The notes below the pieces were generated by a model, which saw nothing but the letters and a program-made list of their open reading frames with translations, did not search any database and was not told the DNA's origin. From Pseudomonadota bacterium (lineage in GTDB: Bacteria > Desulfobacterota > Binatia > Binatales > Binataceae): a DNA stretch of 62,031 nucleotides. Below, piece after piece: positions 53,096-61,411 of this stretch (position 1 is its first letter; every line of letters begins with the position of its first letter). A program made the translations under genes and the position numbers. The DNA is taken from positions 1-62,031 of the forward strand of contig JAJPHZ010000029.1 of NCBI GenBank assembly GCA_021325025.1, given 5' to 3'.

Positions 53096-54304
53096 TCACA
53101 ACACCTGCGCGGTGCGCAGCCCGTCGATTTCCTCCCAGCTATAGCCCAGTTCCAGCAGCACCTCCTCGGTATGCTGGCCCAGCTCGGGCGGCATCTTGGC
53201 GCTGGACTCGACCTCTTCGTTGACGATGATCGGGTTGCCGGCGATGCGCACCGTGCCGGCGCTCGGATGGTGCAGGTCGCAAATATAGCCGTTGGCGCGC
53301 GCCTGCTCGCTGTCCAGCACCGATTTGTAATCGGCCACTTCAGTGACCAGGATGTCCGCCGCGTTAAGCTCGGCAAGCCATTGCGCGGTGGTGCGCGTGG
53401 GAAAGATTCGGTCGAGTTCGGCGCGTACGCGCTCGCCGTGCATGTTGCGCCCGATATTGTCGAAGCCCGGCGCCTTCTCCAGGTGCTCGATGCCCAGGAT
53501 GCGGCAAAAGCGCGGCCAGCGCCCGTCGTCCACTCCGGCCAGGCAGAGGTAGCCGTCGGCGGTGCGAAACGCCCCCCATACTCCCTGTAGGAAAGCATGA
53601 CTGCGGCCGGCGCGGCCGGGCTCCTGCCCCGACAGCGAGGTGTAATTGATCTCGAATCCCTGCATCGCCAGCAGCGTGCCGTAGATCGACACGTCCACCT
53701 TCTGTCCCTGGCCGGTGCGCTCGCGCGCCAGCAGCGCGGCAAGGATTCCCGCCGCCAGGCTGATTGCGCCCGAATGGTCGGCGGCCATGATCCCGGCCGG
53801 CAGCGGCGGGTCATCGGGCATCCCGGTCTTGGCCATCAGGCCGCTGGCCGCCTGCGCCAGTGTGTCGCGGCTGGGACGCGTGACCCAGGGCCCCTTGGGC
53901 CCCCACGAGCTGCCCTGCGCGTAGACGATTTTGGGATTGACGCGCAGCAACTGCTCGTAGCCCAATCCCAGGCGGTCGAGCACGCCGGGCCGGTAATTGG
54001 TGAGAAGCACGTCGTAGCGGGCGGCCATGCGGCGCACGACCTCGACGGCGGCGGGTTTTTTCAGATCGAGCGTGATGCTGCGCTTGCCCTGATTCATCGC
54101 GATAAAATAGTGCGAGACCCCGGGATTGTTGACGGTGGGGCCGCCGATCAGCGAGGTCATCATCCAGCGGCTCAGATCGCCGCTGGCCGGATGCTCGACT
54201 TTGACCACGTCGGCGCCCAGATTGGCCAGCATCATGGCGGCGAACGGCCCCTGGATTTCCTGCGCGATCTCGATCACCTTGTATCCGTCTAGCGGTTTGG
54301 TCAT
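53096..54304 (-). CDS. CaiB/BaiF family (type III) CoA-transferase
   Basis: 402-residue single-subunit-type CoA-transferase. KVIEIAQEIQGPFAAMMLANLGADVVKVEHP at the N-terminus fits the Rossmann start; the catalytic Asp lies in IMAADHSGAIS (about 165), before RERTGQGQKVDVS. ATG 54304 with AGGAGGG; a GTG two codons up is rejected. It heads the operon with two SDRs and faces the exported methyltransferase gene across 102 bases. Confidence 0.9.
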   Translation of the reverse strand: MTKPLDGYKVIEIAQEIQGPFAAMMLANLGADVVKVEHPASGDLSRWMMTSLIGGPTVNNPGVSHYFIAMNQGKRSITLDLKKPAAVEVVRRMAARYDVLLTNYRPGVLDRLGLGYEQLLRVNPKIVYAQGSSWGPKGPWVTRPSRDTLAQAASGLMAKTGMPDDPPLPAGIMAADHSGAISLAAGILAALLARERTGQGQKVDVSIYGTLLAMQGFEINYTSLSGQEPGRAGRSHAFLQGVWGAFRTADGYLCLAGVDDGRWPRFCRILGIEHLEKAPGFDNIGRNMHGERVRAELDRIFPTRTTAQWLAELNAADILVTEVADYKSVLDSEQARANGYICDLHHPSAGTVRIAGNPIIVNEEVESSAKMPPELGQHTEEVLLELGYSWEEIDGLRTAQVL

Positions 54305-54390
54305 CGGCACCCTCCTGCCTGCATCGGGGAACCTAGCTCAGTTGGCCGGCCGCTTAAAAGGTCCGCGCCTCTCGCATTGGCCGCCGATTC

Positions 54391-54406
54391 GCTTCAAACT
54401 TGAAGC
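54391..54406. promoter_or_regulatory. Perfect 16-bp palindrome touching the methyltransferase start codon
   Basis: GCTTCAA-AC-TTGAAGC (54391-54406) ends one base before ATG 54407. It covers the place of the ribosome site, so it could be an operator or a hairpin that hides the start. No separate Shine-Dalgarno is seen. Confidence 0.5.
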
Positions 54407-55297
54407 ATGAAAACCGCGTCTTCGCCGCCCGTTAGCCGCTTTGCAGCAGTGCTGGCTGCAAGCTGCGCGTTTGCAATTGCGTTTGCGCTGCATACGGTTG
54501 CCGCGCGGGCTGAAACCGGCAAGGCCGCCAACGAGGCGGCGTTGGGCGCGGCGATCGACGACCCGGCGCGGCCGGCGGCCGAGCGGGCGCGCGACCGCTA
54601 TCGTCATCCGCTGCAAACCCTGCAGTTCTTCGGCATCAAGCCCGACATGACGGTGGTGGAGATCTGGCCGGGGGGCGGATGGTACACGGCGATCCTGGCG
54701 CCTTATCTCAGGGAGCACGGCAAGTTGTACGCGGCGGTGGCGCCGGGGCCGCGCTCCGAGGCCTACCGCAGGAGGCTGGCCACGGACCCCAAGCTTTATG
54801 GCGCCGTTACGATCACGGAACTGGGCCCGCCCGACCATTGGGCGATTGCGCCGCCCCACCGCGCCGACATGGTGCTGACGTTCCGCAACGTCCACAACTG
54901 GATGAGGGGCGGATTTGCCGACAAAGCGTTCGAGGCGATGTACGAAGCGCTGCGCCCGGGCGGCATTCTGGGAGTGGTGGAGCATCGCGGCAACCCCAAA
55001 CTCCCGCAGGACCCCAAGGCCGCCAGCGGCTACGGGCGCGAGGATTACGTAATCAAGCTGGCCGAGAAGGCTGGCTTCCACCTGGTCGCCAAGTCGGAAG
55101 TCAACGCCAATCCCAGGGATACCAAGGATTATCCCAAGGGGGTATGGAGCTTGCCGCCCACGCTGCGCATGGGCAAAGTGGATCGCGACAAATACCTGGC
55201 AATCGGCGAGAGCGACCGGATGACGTTGAAGTTCGTCAAGCCGATTCACATGGCCCAAGACCGCGCCAAGGCGCGATCGGCGGTTGATTTGAAATGA
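54407..55297 (+). CDS. Exported SAM-dependent methyltransferase-like protein (COG4798 type)
   Basis: 296 residues with an N-terminal signal peptide (about 1-36, ending AARAE) and a class I methyltransferase core: motif I is VVEIWPGGGWYTAIL (83-97), a form typical of the COG4798 exported family, and post-I MVLTFRNVHNW. How a secreted protein would obtain SAM is unclear, so the function may have drifted. ATG 54407; its stop overlaps the sulfite-oxidase-like gene by ATGA, so they are coupled. Confidence 0.82.
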   Translation: MKTASSPPVSRFAAVLAASCAFAIAFALHTVAARAETGKAANEAALGAAIDDPARPAAERARDRYRHPLQTLQFFGIKPDMTVVEIWPGGGWYTAILAPYLREHGKLYAAVAPGPRSEAYRRRLATDPKLYGAVTITELGPPDHWAIAPPHRADMVLTFRNVHNWMRGGFADKAFEAMYEALRPGGILGVVEHRGNPKLPQDPKAASGYGREDYVIKLAEKAGFHLVAKSEVNANPRDTKDYPKGVWSLPPTLRMGKVDRDKYLAIGESDRMTLKFVKPIHMAQDRAKARSAVDLK

Positions 55298-56538
55298 GCA
55301 ACCCGCGTCGCATTAACACGTACCGGCCGGAGCGGCGCGCTTTTCTCAAGATGCTCGCCCTGATGGGCGCGGCGGGCGCACTCGCCGGCGGCGAGTTGGC
55401 CGCGCTGGCAGCGGACGTGGTGGAACTGCCGTTCGCCAACGGCGCACGGCGCGTGGAGGCCTTCCCGCAAAAGCGGCCGCTGCTCCTGCTGCGCACCCGC
55501 CCGCCCCTGCTCGAAACCCCGATGTCGGTGTTCAACGCCGGCGTCTTCACCGCCAATGACGCCTTTTACGTCCGCTGGCATCTGGCCGACATCCCCACCG
55601 AAATCGACGTCGATACCTACCGCGTGCGCGTGTTCGGCCACGTCGCCTCGCCGATGGACATTTACCTGAGCGAGCTGGTCCGCGGCTTTGCGCCGTTTGA
55701 AATCGCGGCGGTCAATCAATGCTCGGGCAACAGCCGCGGCTTCTTTACTCCGCGCGTACCGGGCGGAGAGTGGGGCAACGGCGCGATGGGCAATGCGCTG
55801 TGGAGCGGGATCCGGCTCAAGGACCTGCTGGCCAAGGCTGCGCCGCGTGCGGGAGCACGCTTCGTGCGCTTCAACGGGCTTGACAAGGGCACCCAACCCA
55901 ACACGCCCGACTTCATGAAATCGCTCGACATCGAGCACGCGATGAACGGCGAGGTGATGATCGCCTACGGAATGAACCATCAGCCGCTGCCGATGCTCAA
56001 TGGCTTTCCCCTGCGCCTGGTGGTGCCGGGATGGTTCGCGACCTACTGGGTCAAGGCGCTGACCGACATCGAGGTACTGGAGCATCCGGACGACAATTTC
56101 TGGATGAAGAGCGCCTATTTGGTGCCGGACACGCCGCAGGCCAGCATGAAACCGGGCCAGGCGGGGGTGAAGATGGTTCCGATCGGACGCATGCCGCCGC
56201 GCTCGTTCATCACCAGTCTCAAAGACGGCGACACGGTGGCTGCCGGCCGCCGCGTCGCGGTCGGCGGCATCGCCTTTGGGGGCGACACCGGAATCGCCCG
56301 GGTAATGTTCTCTCCCGACGGCGGCAACAACTGGCATGAGACCGACCTGGAGAACGATTACGGCAAGTACAGTTTCCGCCGCTTTAACACGAGTTTCGTG
56401 CCGGCCAGCAAAGGCGACGCCGTGCTGATGGTGCAGGCGGTCAACAATGACGGCCTCGCCCAACCCCTGCAACCGAACTGGAATCCGGGCGGCTACGCGC
56501 GCAACGTCGTCGAGCGGACGCGGATCCGGGTCCTTTAG
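55294..56538 (+). CDS. Molybdopterin-dependent oxidoreductase, sulfite-oxidase (SorA) type
   Basis: 414-residue periplasmic enzyme. Twin-arginine signal RRAFLKM (14-20). The molybdenum-ligand Cys143 lies in NQCSGNSRGFF; the dimerisation domain follows (about 290 on, GDTVAAGRRVAVGGIAFGGD). The family oxidises sulfite to sulfate and passes electrons to a cytochrome c, which is encoded next. ATG 55294 overlaps the methyltransferase stop. A different oxyanion or sulfoxide substrate cannot be excluded. Confidence 0.88.
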   Translation: MSNPRRINTYRPERRAFLKMLALMGAAGALAGGELAALAADVVELPFANGARRVEAFPQKRPLLLLRTRPPLLETPMSVFNAGVFTANDAFYVRWHLADIPTEIDVDTYRVRVFGHVASPMDIYLSELVRGFAPFEIAAVNQCSGNSRGFFTPRVPGGEWGNGAMGNALWSGIRLKDLLAKAAPRAGARFVRFNGLDKGTQPNTPDFMKSLDIEHAMNGEVMIAYGMNHQPLPMLNGFPLRLVVPGWFATYWVKALTDIEVLEHPDDNFWMKSAYLVPDTPQASMKPGQAGVKMVPIGRMPPRSFITSLKDGDTVAAGRRVAVGGIAFGGDTGIARVMFSPDGGNNWHETDLENDYGKYSFRRFNTSFVPASKGDAVLMVQAVNNDGLAQPLQPNWNPGGYARNVVERTRIRVL

Positions 56539-56551
56539 TGGAGCTTGGAGA

Positions 56552-56917
56552 GTGAAGCCTGCCACCGCAATCCTGCTATGCCTGTGGGGCGCGGCGATCG
56601 CGCTGGCCGGCTGCGTCCGGCACCCGGCGATCAAGGCGCCGGGCGCAATCGTGCTGCGCTCGCAGCGCATCACCCTGCCTGCGCACGGCCGGCAGTTTTC
56701 CGGCGGACCCCAAGCGTCTGTAGCAAATACCTACTGTCTAATGTGCCATTCGGGCGGCATGGTGATGACGCAGCCGCCGCTGACGCTGGCCCAATGGCAG
56801 GCCGAGCTGCACAAGATGATCGCGGCCTACGGATGCCCGCTGCCCGGGGGCAACATCGCCGAACTGGCGCAATTCATCGCTCAATCCAACCAGAATCTGA
56901 CCGCCAGCGCGCGCTAG
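56552..56917 (+). CDS. Small cytochrome c lipoprotein (SorB-like)
   Basis: 121 residues from GTG 56552, with GGAG just before. Signal with lipobox LAGC (Cys21), then one heme site CLMCH (62-66). The distal Met is probably M69 or M72 (GGMVMTQ region) or a later Met such as M84 (HKMIA). It follows the SorA-like gene by 13 bases and would accept its electrons, as SorB does. It ends two bases from the convergent cytochrome gene. Confidence 0.82.
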   Translation: MKPATAILLCLWGAAIALAGCVRHPAIKAPGAIVLRSQRITLPAHGRQFSGGPQASVANTYCLMCHSGGMVMTQPPLTLAQWQAELHKMIAAYGCPLPGGNIAELAQFIAQSNQNLTASAR

Positions 56918-56919
56918 CG

Positions 56920-57465
56920 TCAGTTCCGCCCGTCATGTTCCATCAGTTGCGCCGCCTCCTTGCGCAGTTCGGTGCGCTCCTGGCCACTCAGACGCGGCAG
57001 ATGGCGTATCCATAGGATCATGCGCCAGATGTCGGCGGGCGGATGATGCGCGCCGAACCCCGGCATTCCCGTGTAGCGGATGCCGGCGGCGATTATGAAG
57101 TACAACTCCCCGTCCGTCCATCCCGGAGCGCCGCGCTCAAGCCGCGCAACCGGCGGATAGAAGTCCGCCCCCAGCGGGGTGTGGGCGCTGCCGTCGGCGC
57201 CGTGGCATATGGCGCAGTGCTCGATGAATTCGGCGCGCCCGGCCTTGAGGTTGTCGGGGCTGGGTGCCAGCGGATTGCTCTGCACGGCAGCGTTGCGCCT
57301 GACCCATCGATGCAACACCAGGGAGGCCAGGCGCTTTTCGGCTGCGGGCGGCCGGGCGCTCGCACTCCAGTCCAGCTGCGGCATCACAATCGCGACAACA
57401 AACGCCCCCAGGATAGCGCCGGCAACCAGCACCACCAGCACGCGCATCAGAAGCTTTCTGATCAT
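56920..57465 (-). CDS. Membrane-anchored mono-heme cytochrome c
   Basis: 181 residues from ATG 57465: MIRKLL start, one N-terminal helix (VLVVLVAGAILGAFVVAIV), one heme motif CAICH (84-88) and an axial-Met segment TGMPGFG (about 136). ATGs at 57492 and 57513 in the same frame are possible; none has a ribosome site. It is convergent with the SorB-like gene, so it belongs to another transcript, but may take part in the same periplasmic electron chain. Confidence 0.8.
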   Translation of the reverse strand: MIRKLLMRVLVVLVAGAILGAFVVAIVMPQLDWSASARPPAAEKRLASLVLHRWVRRNAAVQSNPLAPSPDNLKAGRAEFIEHCAICHGADGSAHTPLGADFYPPVARLERGAPGWTDGELYFIIAAGIRYTGMPGFGAHHPPADIWRMILWIRHLPRLSGQERTELRKEAAQLMEHDGRN

Positions 57466-57560
57466 AGCGGGTTTATTGTTTGCTCCGGCCATCGCTTTGC
57501 CAACCGCCGCCATGGCACGAGGTGTCGTTTCGGCCGCCGGCCCCGACGCGGTGCTTTACT

Positions 57561-57588
57561 TTGGCTTCAATGGTGATTAAGCTAGACT
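57561..57588 (+). promoter_or_regulatory. Possible promoter of the RRM gene
   Basis: TTGGCT (57561-57566) and TAGACT (57583-57588), each 4 of 6 to the sigma-70 boxes, with a 16-base spacer, in the divergent gap before the RNA-binding protein gene. Confidence 0.3.
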
Positions 57589-57677
57589 GAAGCTTGGACG
57601 CACCTCTCCTTTGGCCCGCCGCGCGGACCTTCTGTTTGATGCTTCCCGGCACTTTTTTCTTATCAGGAGGGCATTAG

Positions 57678-58001
57678 ATGCCCAGCAAGCTGTACGTAGG
57701 CAATCTGTCCTACTCGGTCACCAGTTCGGACCTCGAAGCGCTGTTCTCGCAGGCAGGAAAGGTGGAAAGCGCCGCCGTCGTAACGGACAAATTCTCCGGT
57801 CAATCCAAGGGATTCGGCTTCGTGGAGATGTCCGATTCCGAGGAGGCGGCCCGGGCGATCGATCAATTCAACGAAACCGAACTCAAGGGACGCAACATCC
57901 GGGTCGACCAGGCGCGTCCGCGCGACAACGCCGGCAGCGGCGGCGCCAACCGCAGCCGCGGCGGTGGTGGCAACAATCGGCGCGGCGCCAACCGCTGGTA
58001 G
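57678..58001 (+). CDS. RNA-binding protein with one RRM and a Gly/Arg tail
   Basis: 107-residue bacterial RRM protein, like the Rbp cold-induced proteins. RNP2 is LYVGNL (5-10) and RNP1 is KGFGFVEM (44-51), so single-stranded RNA binding is expected. The tail (about 80-107) is Gly/Arg/Asn-rich. ATG 57678 with AGGAGG at 57665-57670; it has its own leader and terminator-like hairpin, so it is monocistronic. Confidence 0.94.
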   Translation: MPSKLYVGNLSYSVTSSDLEALFSQAGKVESAAVVTDKFSGQSKGFGFVEMSDSEEAARAIDQFNETELKGRNIRVDQARPRDNAGSGGANRSRGGGGNNRRGANRW

Positions 58002-58014
58002 GCGCACTAGTCAC

Positions 58015-58039
58015 CGGGCGGAATTTCTGATTCCGCCCG
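58015..58039 (+). terminator. Terminator hairpin after the RRM gene
   Basis: Perfect 10-bp stem CGGGCGGAAT (58015-58024) with 58030-58039 and a 5-base loop, 13 bases after the RRM stop. No U-run follows. Confidence 0.65.
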
Positions 58040-58225
58040 CATCACCGCCGAAGCGCCGCGCCGGCCCCCCGGCCTGTCGCACTGCGCGGGGGCGGGCCTC
58101 TTTACCGGTTCGAACCGTCCGCGGTTGCGCGCGGGCTTCGATCTGTTCGAAACTGATCACACAACTTTAGCGCGCGCCGCGGCACGCCTGTCACAGGCAA
58201 CGGCCGCCGCCGGCTATGGAGCCCG

Positions 58226-59029
58226 ATGACTCAACTGATAGCGGCAATCTGCGATGGAGGTCAGACCGTGGTTACGGTTTCCGATCGCATGATTTCCACC
58301 GGTGACATGACGCTGACCTTCGAACCCGACCGCAGCAAAGCCATCCCCATCGCGCGCAACGCCGTGCTGCTTACTTCGGGCACCATGCACGAACCGGACC
58401 TGATCGACGACGCGCGCCAGCTCATTCGTGGCAAGGATCGTATCCGCGACATCGCCGAAGTGCTCAAGGAGCAATACCAGAGTATCCGCGAGCGGCGCGT
58501 AGAGGACGAAATCCTGCGTCCGCTGGCCGGCATCCGCTCCTTCGCCGAATTCCATCAAAAGCAATCCTCGCTGCACGAAGGCGTGCTGATGGAACTCAAC
58601 GCCCGGATCGCCGAGTTCTCACTGGGGCTGACGCTGCTGCTGGCCGGCTACGACGGCCAGGGCCACGTGATCGTGATCGAGGACCCGGGCATCTGGACCA
58701 GTTGGGACATGGTAGCGCATGCTTATGCCGGGATGGGTAACCGGCACGTCGAGGGCGTTTTCGCCTGGTACCGCTACACCCAGGCGTTCCGCCTAAACGA
58801 GGCGCTGTGGGTCGCCTTCGAAGCCAAAAAGCGTGCTGAGGCGGCCGGCGGCGTAGGGAAGATGACGGATATTTTCGTGATCGATCGCGACGGAATTTCC
58901 CAGCTTTCGGCGGCAACCATCGCCGAGCTGGACAGTATCTATGAGGCGCGAGAGAACGGTGGACGGCGCAACTTCGACAAACGCGTCATCGAACTTTCTG
59001 TTCAAAGGCAACCTGTGGAGGATTCGTGA
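58226..59029 (+). CDS. Proteasome-like Ntn hydrolase, stand-alone
   Basis: 267 residues. The start is MTQLIAAI, ATG 58226 with a GGAG site, so removal of Met would expose Thr2, the proteasome-type nucleophile. Asp20 (VSDRM) and Lys38 (SKAIPI) fall where proteasome beta Asp17 and Lys33 would be, and the following VLLTSGTMHEPDLIDDA fits the SG..D strand-helix. Later, LLAGYDGQGHVIVIEDPG and AYAGMGNRHVEGVF match the beta-subunit layout. It is not HslV, and it lacks an ATPase neighbour. Activity is inferred, not shown. Confidence 0.72.
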   Translation: MTQLIAAICDGGQTVVTVSDRMISTGDMTLTFEPDRSKAIPIARNAVLLTSGTMHEPDLIDDARQLIRGKDRIRDIAEVLKEQYQSIRERRVEDEILRPLAGIRSFAEFHQKQSSLHEGVLMELNARIAEFSLGLTLLLAGYDGQGHVIVIEDPGIWTSWDMVAHAYAGMGNRHVEGVFAWYRYTQAFRLNEALWVAFEAKKRAEAAGGVGKMTDIFVIDRDGISQLSAATIAELDSIYEARENGGRRNFDKRVIELSVQRQPVEDS

Positions 59030-59615
59030 ATTCCAGTGGCGATGCCGTCAGTACCGGCTGCGGCTGTTGCGCCGGCGGGCGGAAGTGCTGGTGCGATTGC
59101 CCGCCGCCAAATCGCCTCCTTGCTGACCGCGTCATTCCCGCGCACGCCAATTAGACTGCGTTGTATCGATGGCAAGGCTCGCCCGGGTCATCGGGCTCTG
59201 ATGGAACTCGCCACCTCGCCTTAGTTGGTCCGCCCCCCTATAACTACCAGGACCGGCACTGAGCGCGTCGGTGTCGTGCGCCCTCTCGCCGTCCACCCGG
59301 GCGAGCCCTCCCCCCCAAAGCTACGTGCGCTTCGCGCCCGGAACACGCGGGCTCGGAACGCACAGGATTGCAACCACCGCGGCCGGTCGGCACCGGACAA
59401 GCGGCCCACCGGCACCTCCGTTATGATTGGTATGCAAGAATCCGGCAGGCTCTGTCAAGCATTTAAGTAGTTTTCTTATGCTGATTTTAAAAAATTCGGA
59501 ATTACTGGGAATTTTTATAAAAAGGGTCTGTCAAATTTGATTGACTTTTTCGCGCTTGCAGCCGCCAGGGCGCGGCACAGTGGGCCCCGCCGCTACGGCC
59601 GGCAGCGATGCGGAG
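59030..59615. other. Long intergenic region with an AT-rich island
   Basis: 586 bases between the Ntn-hydrolase and the small conserved protein. About 59450-59560 is strikingly AT-rich against the G+C-rich background and is bounded by a direct repeat GGNTCTGTCAA (TCTGTCAA at 59451-59458 and 59527-59534). The second copy is part of GTCAA..TTGAC. No ORF or tRNA is seen; it may be a remnant of a mobile element. Confidence 0.5.
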
Positions 59616-59939
59616 TTAAACACGATGCTCGCCGCGCGCGTGATTGCGGCGCCAGCGGCGCAGGTATCGGCGCAGCGCCCGATAGTCCAGGCCCACCGCG
59701 TCGCACGCGTCTTCGAAGGAAACGCACGCCGGCCCCAGGCCCAGAATCCAGTCCCAGGCCTGTGCGGCAGCGTGATGCTCGGTGGGGTCGTCGCGCAGCG
59801 TCAGCGCCACCGCATCGGCCAGCAGCGCCAACATCAGATGTTGTTCGCTGGTGAAGGTTTGGCGCGGGCCCAGCAACGCGTGGTAGCGCTGATGCAGCAC
59901 TTGCTCGGGGCTGCCCTGGGAGGATCGCTTCGGAGCCAT
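59616..59939 (-). CDS. Small conserved hypothetical protein (delta-proteobacterial type)
   Basis: 107 residues from ATG 59939 with GGAGGGGAG in front. It has LMLALLADAVALTLRDD, a central WDWILG, and VSFEDACDAVGLDYRALRRYLRRW. This resembles a widespread family in delta-type bacteria with a helix-turn-helix-like C-terminus (FSFE..C..LGLD..YLR), of unknown function, possibly DNA-binding. The Arg-rich end supports nucleic-acid binding. Monocistronic. Confidence 0.7.
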   Translation of the reverse strand: MAPKRSSQGSPEQVLHQRYHALLGPRQTFTSEQHLMLALLADAVALTLRDDPTEHHAAAQAWDWILGLGPACVSFEDACDAVGLDYRALRRYLRRWRRNHARGEHRV

Positions 59940-60036
59940 CGTGCTCCCCTCCACCGCTTTGATTCAGGCTCGCGGTCAACCTGGCCATCACCATAACTCC
60001 GGTTGCGCGTGAGCCGCAAGTCTGAATTACGCACGC

Positions 60037-61389
60037 CTATCCGGCCTTGTTACGCATCGTGACGAATTCCTCGGCGGCGGTGGGATGAATCGCGATGGTG
60101 GCGTCGAAATCAGCCTTGGTCGCCTTGCACTTGAGCGCCACCGCCAGACCCTGGATGATCTCGCCCGCCTCCGCCCCGATCATGTGGCATCCGACGACGC
60201 GGTCGGTCCTGCGCTCCACCACCAGCTTCATGAAGGTCTGTTCGTCGCGCCCGCTGAGCGTATGGCGCAGGGGCCGAAAATGCGACTTGTAGACATCAAT
60301 TGCGCCAAAACGTTCGCGCGCCTGCGTCTCGCTCAATCCTACGGTCCCAAGGTTCGGCTGGCTGAAGACCGCCGACGGCACCAGCGAGTAGTCCACCGCC
60401 ACGGGGTTACGGTTGAAGATGGTTTCGGCCACCGCCTGGCCTTCCGCGATCGCCACCGGCGTGAGCATCGCGCGGTTGGTGCAGTCGCCCACCGCATAGA
60501 TATTGGGTTGAGAGGAGCGCGAGTAGCGATCGACCACCACCGCGCCCGCCGCGTCCAGCCTGACGCCGGCGCGTTCCAGACCGATGCCGCGCGTGTTGGG
60601 GGCGCGCCCGGTCGCATACATGATCAGATCGGCCTCGAGGCGCGCGCCGTCATTGAGCGTCGCGCGCACGCGCTTGGAGGAAGCCTCAATCCTTGCGACA
60701 TCGGCGTTGAACCGCAGGTCTACACCGCGCTTGCGCATCTCCTGGGCCAGCATCAGGCGCAAGTCGTCGTCGAAGCCGCGCATGAACAACTCGCCGCGAT
60801 AGAGTTGCGTCACCTTGACGCCCAACCCGTGAAAGATGCCGGCGAACTCGGCCGCGATGTAGCCGCCGCCCACCAGAATGACCGCAGCCGGCAACTGCTC
60901 TAAAAAGAATGCCTCGTTGGAGGTGATCGCGTGCTCGGCGCCGGCCACCGGCGGCACCACCGGCCAGCTTCCGGTCGCAATCAGCACATACTCGGCGCTA
61001 AACCGCCGCTCATCCACCGCGACGGTGTGAGGATCGAGCAGTTGGGCGCGGCCATTGATGACCGTCACGCCCGCGGAAGCGAGCAGGTCGCCATAGACAC
61101 CGTTGAGCCGTTGGATCTCGCGGTTCTTGTTCGCGATCAGACGCGCCCAGTCGAATCTGCCCGGCGCGAAAGTCCATCCGAAACCCGCCGCCTCCTCAAG
61201 CGCCGGCCCATACTCCGACGCATAGACCAGCAGCTTCTTTGGAATGCACCCGACGTTGACGCAAGTGCCGCCCAGGTAGCGTTGCTCGACAACCGCCACG
61301 CGCGCGCCATATCCGGCCGCAATGCGGCTGGCCCGCACCCCGCCGGAACCGGCGCCAATCGTTATCAGGTCGAAATCATAGCGCGCCAT
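60037..61389 (-). CDS. gor: Glutathione-disulfide reductase
   Basis: 450-residue FAD/NADPH disulfide reductase. FAD motif IGAGSGG (11-17), redox pair GGTCVNVGCIPKK (Cys43, Cys48), NAD(P) motif VGGGYIAAEFAGIF, and after it QLYRGELFMRGFDDD with the Arg and FDxD typical of NADPH-using glutathione reductases. The C-terminal HPTAAEEFVT supplies the catalytic His-Glu pair. ATG 61389 has GGGGAG. Downstream of transketolase on the same strand by about 20 bases. A related mycothione or trypanothione substrate cannot be ruled out by eye. Confidence 0.9.
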   Translation of the reverse strand: MARYDFDLITIGAGSGGVRASRIAAGYGARVAVVEQRYLGGTCVNVGCIPKKLLVYASEYGPALEEAAGFGWTFAPGRFDWARLIANKNREIQRLNGVYGDLLASAGVTVINGRAQLLDPHTVAVDERRFSAEYVLIATGSWPVVPPVAGAEHAITSNEAFFLEQLPAAVILVGGGYIAAEFAGIFHGLGVKVTQLYRGELFMRGFDDDLRLMLAQEMRKRGVDLRFNADVARIEASSKRVRATLNDGARLEADLIMYATGRAPNTRGIGLERAGVRLDAAGAVVVDRYSRSSQPNIYAVGDCTNRAMLTPVAIAEGQAVAETIFNRNPVAVDYSLVPSAVFSQPNLGTVGLSETQARERFGAIDVYKSHFRPLRHTLSGRDEQTFMKLVVERRTDRVVGCHMIGAEAGEIIQGLAVALKCKATKADFDATIAIHPTAAEEFVTMRNKAG

Positions 61390-61411
61390 GCCGGACTCCC
61401 CGGGCCGAACT

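Noticed and set aside
59225..59470. Plus-strand open frame of 81 codons in the long gap
   Set aside because: Arg/Pro-rich composition of a chance G+C-rich frame, no start site and no family.
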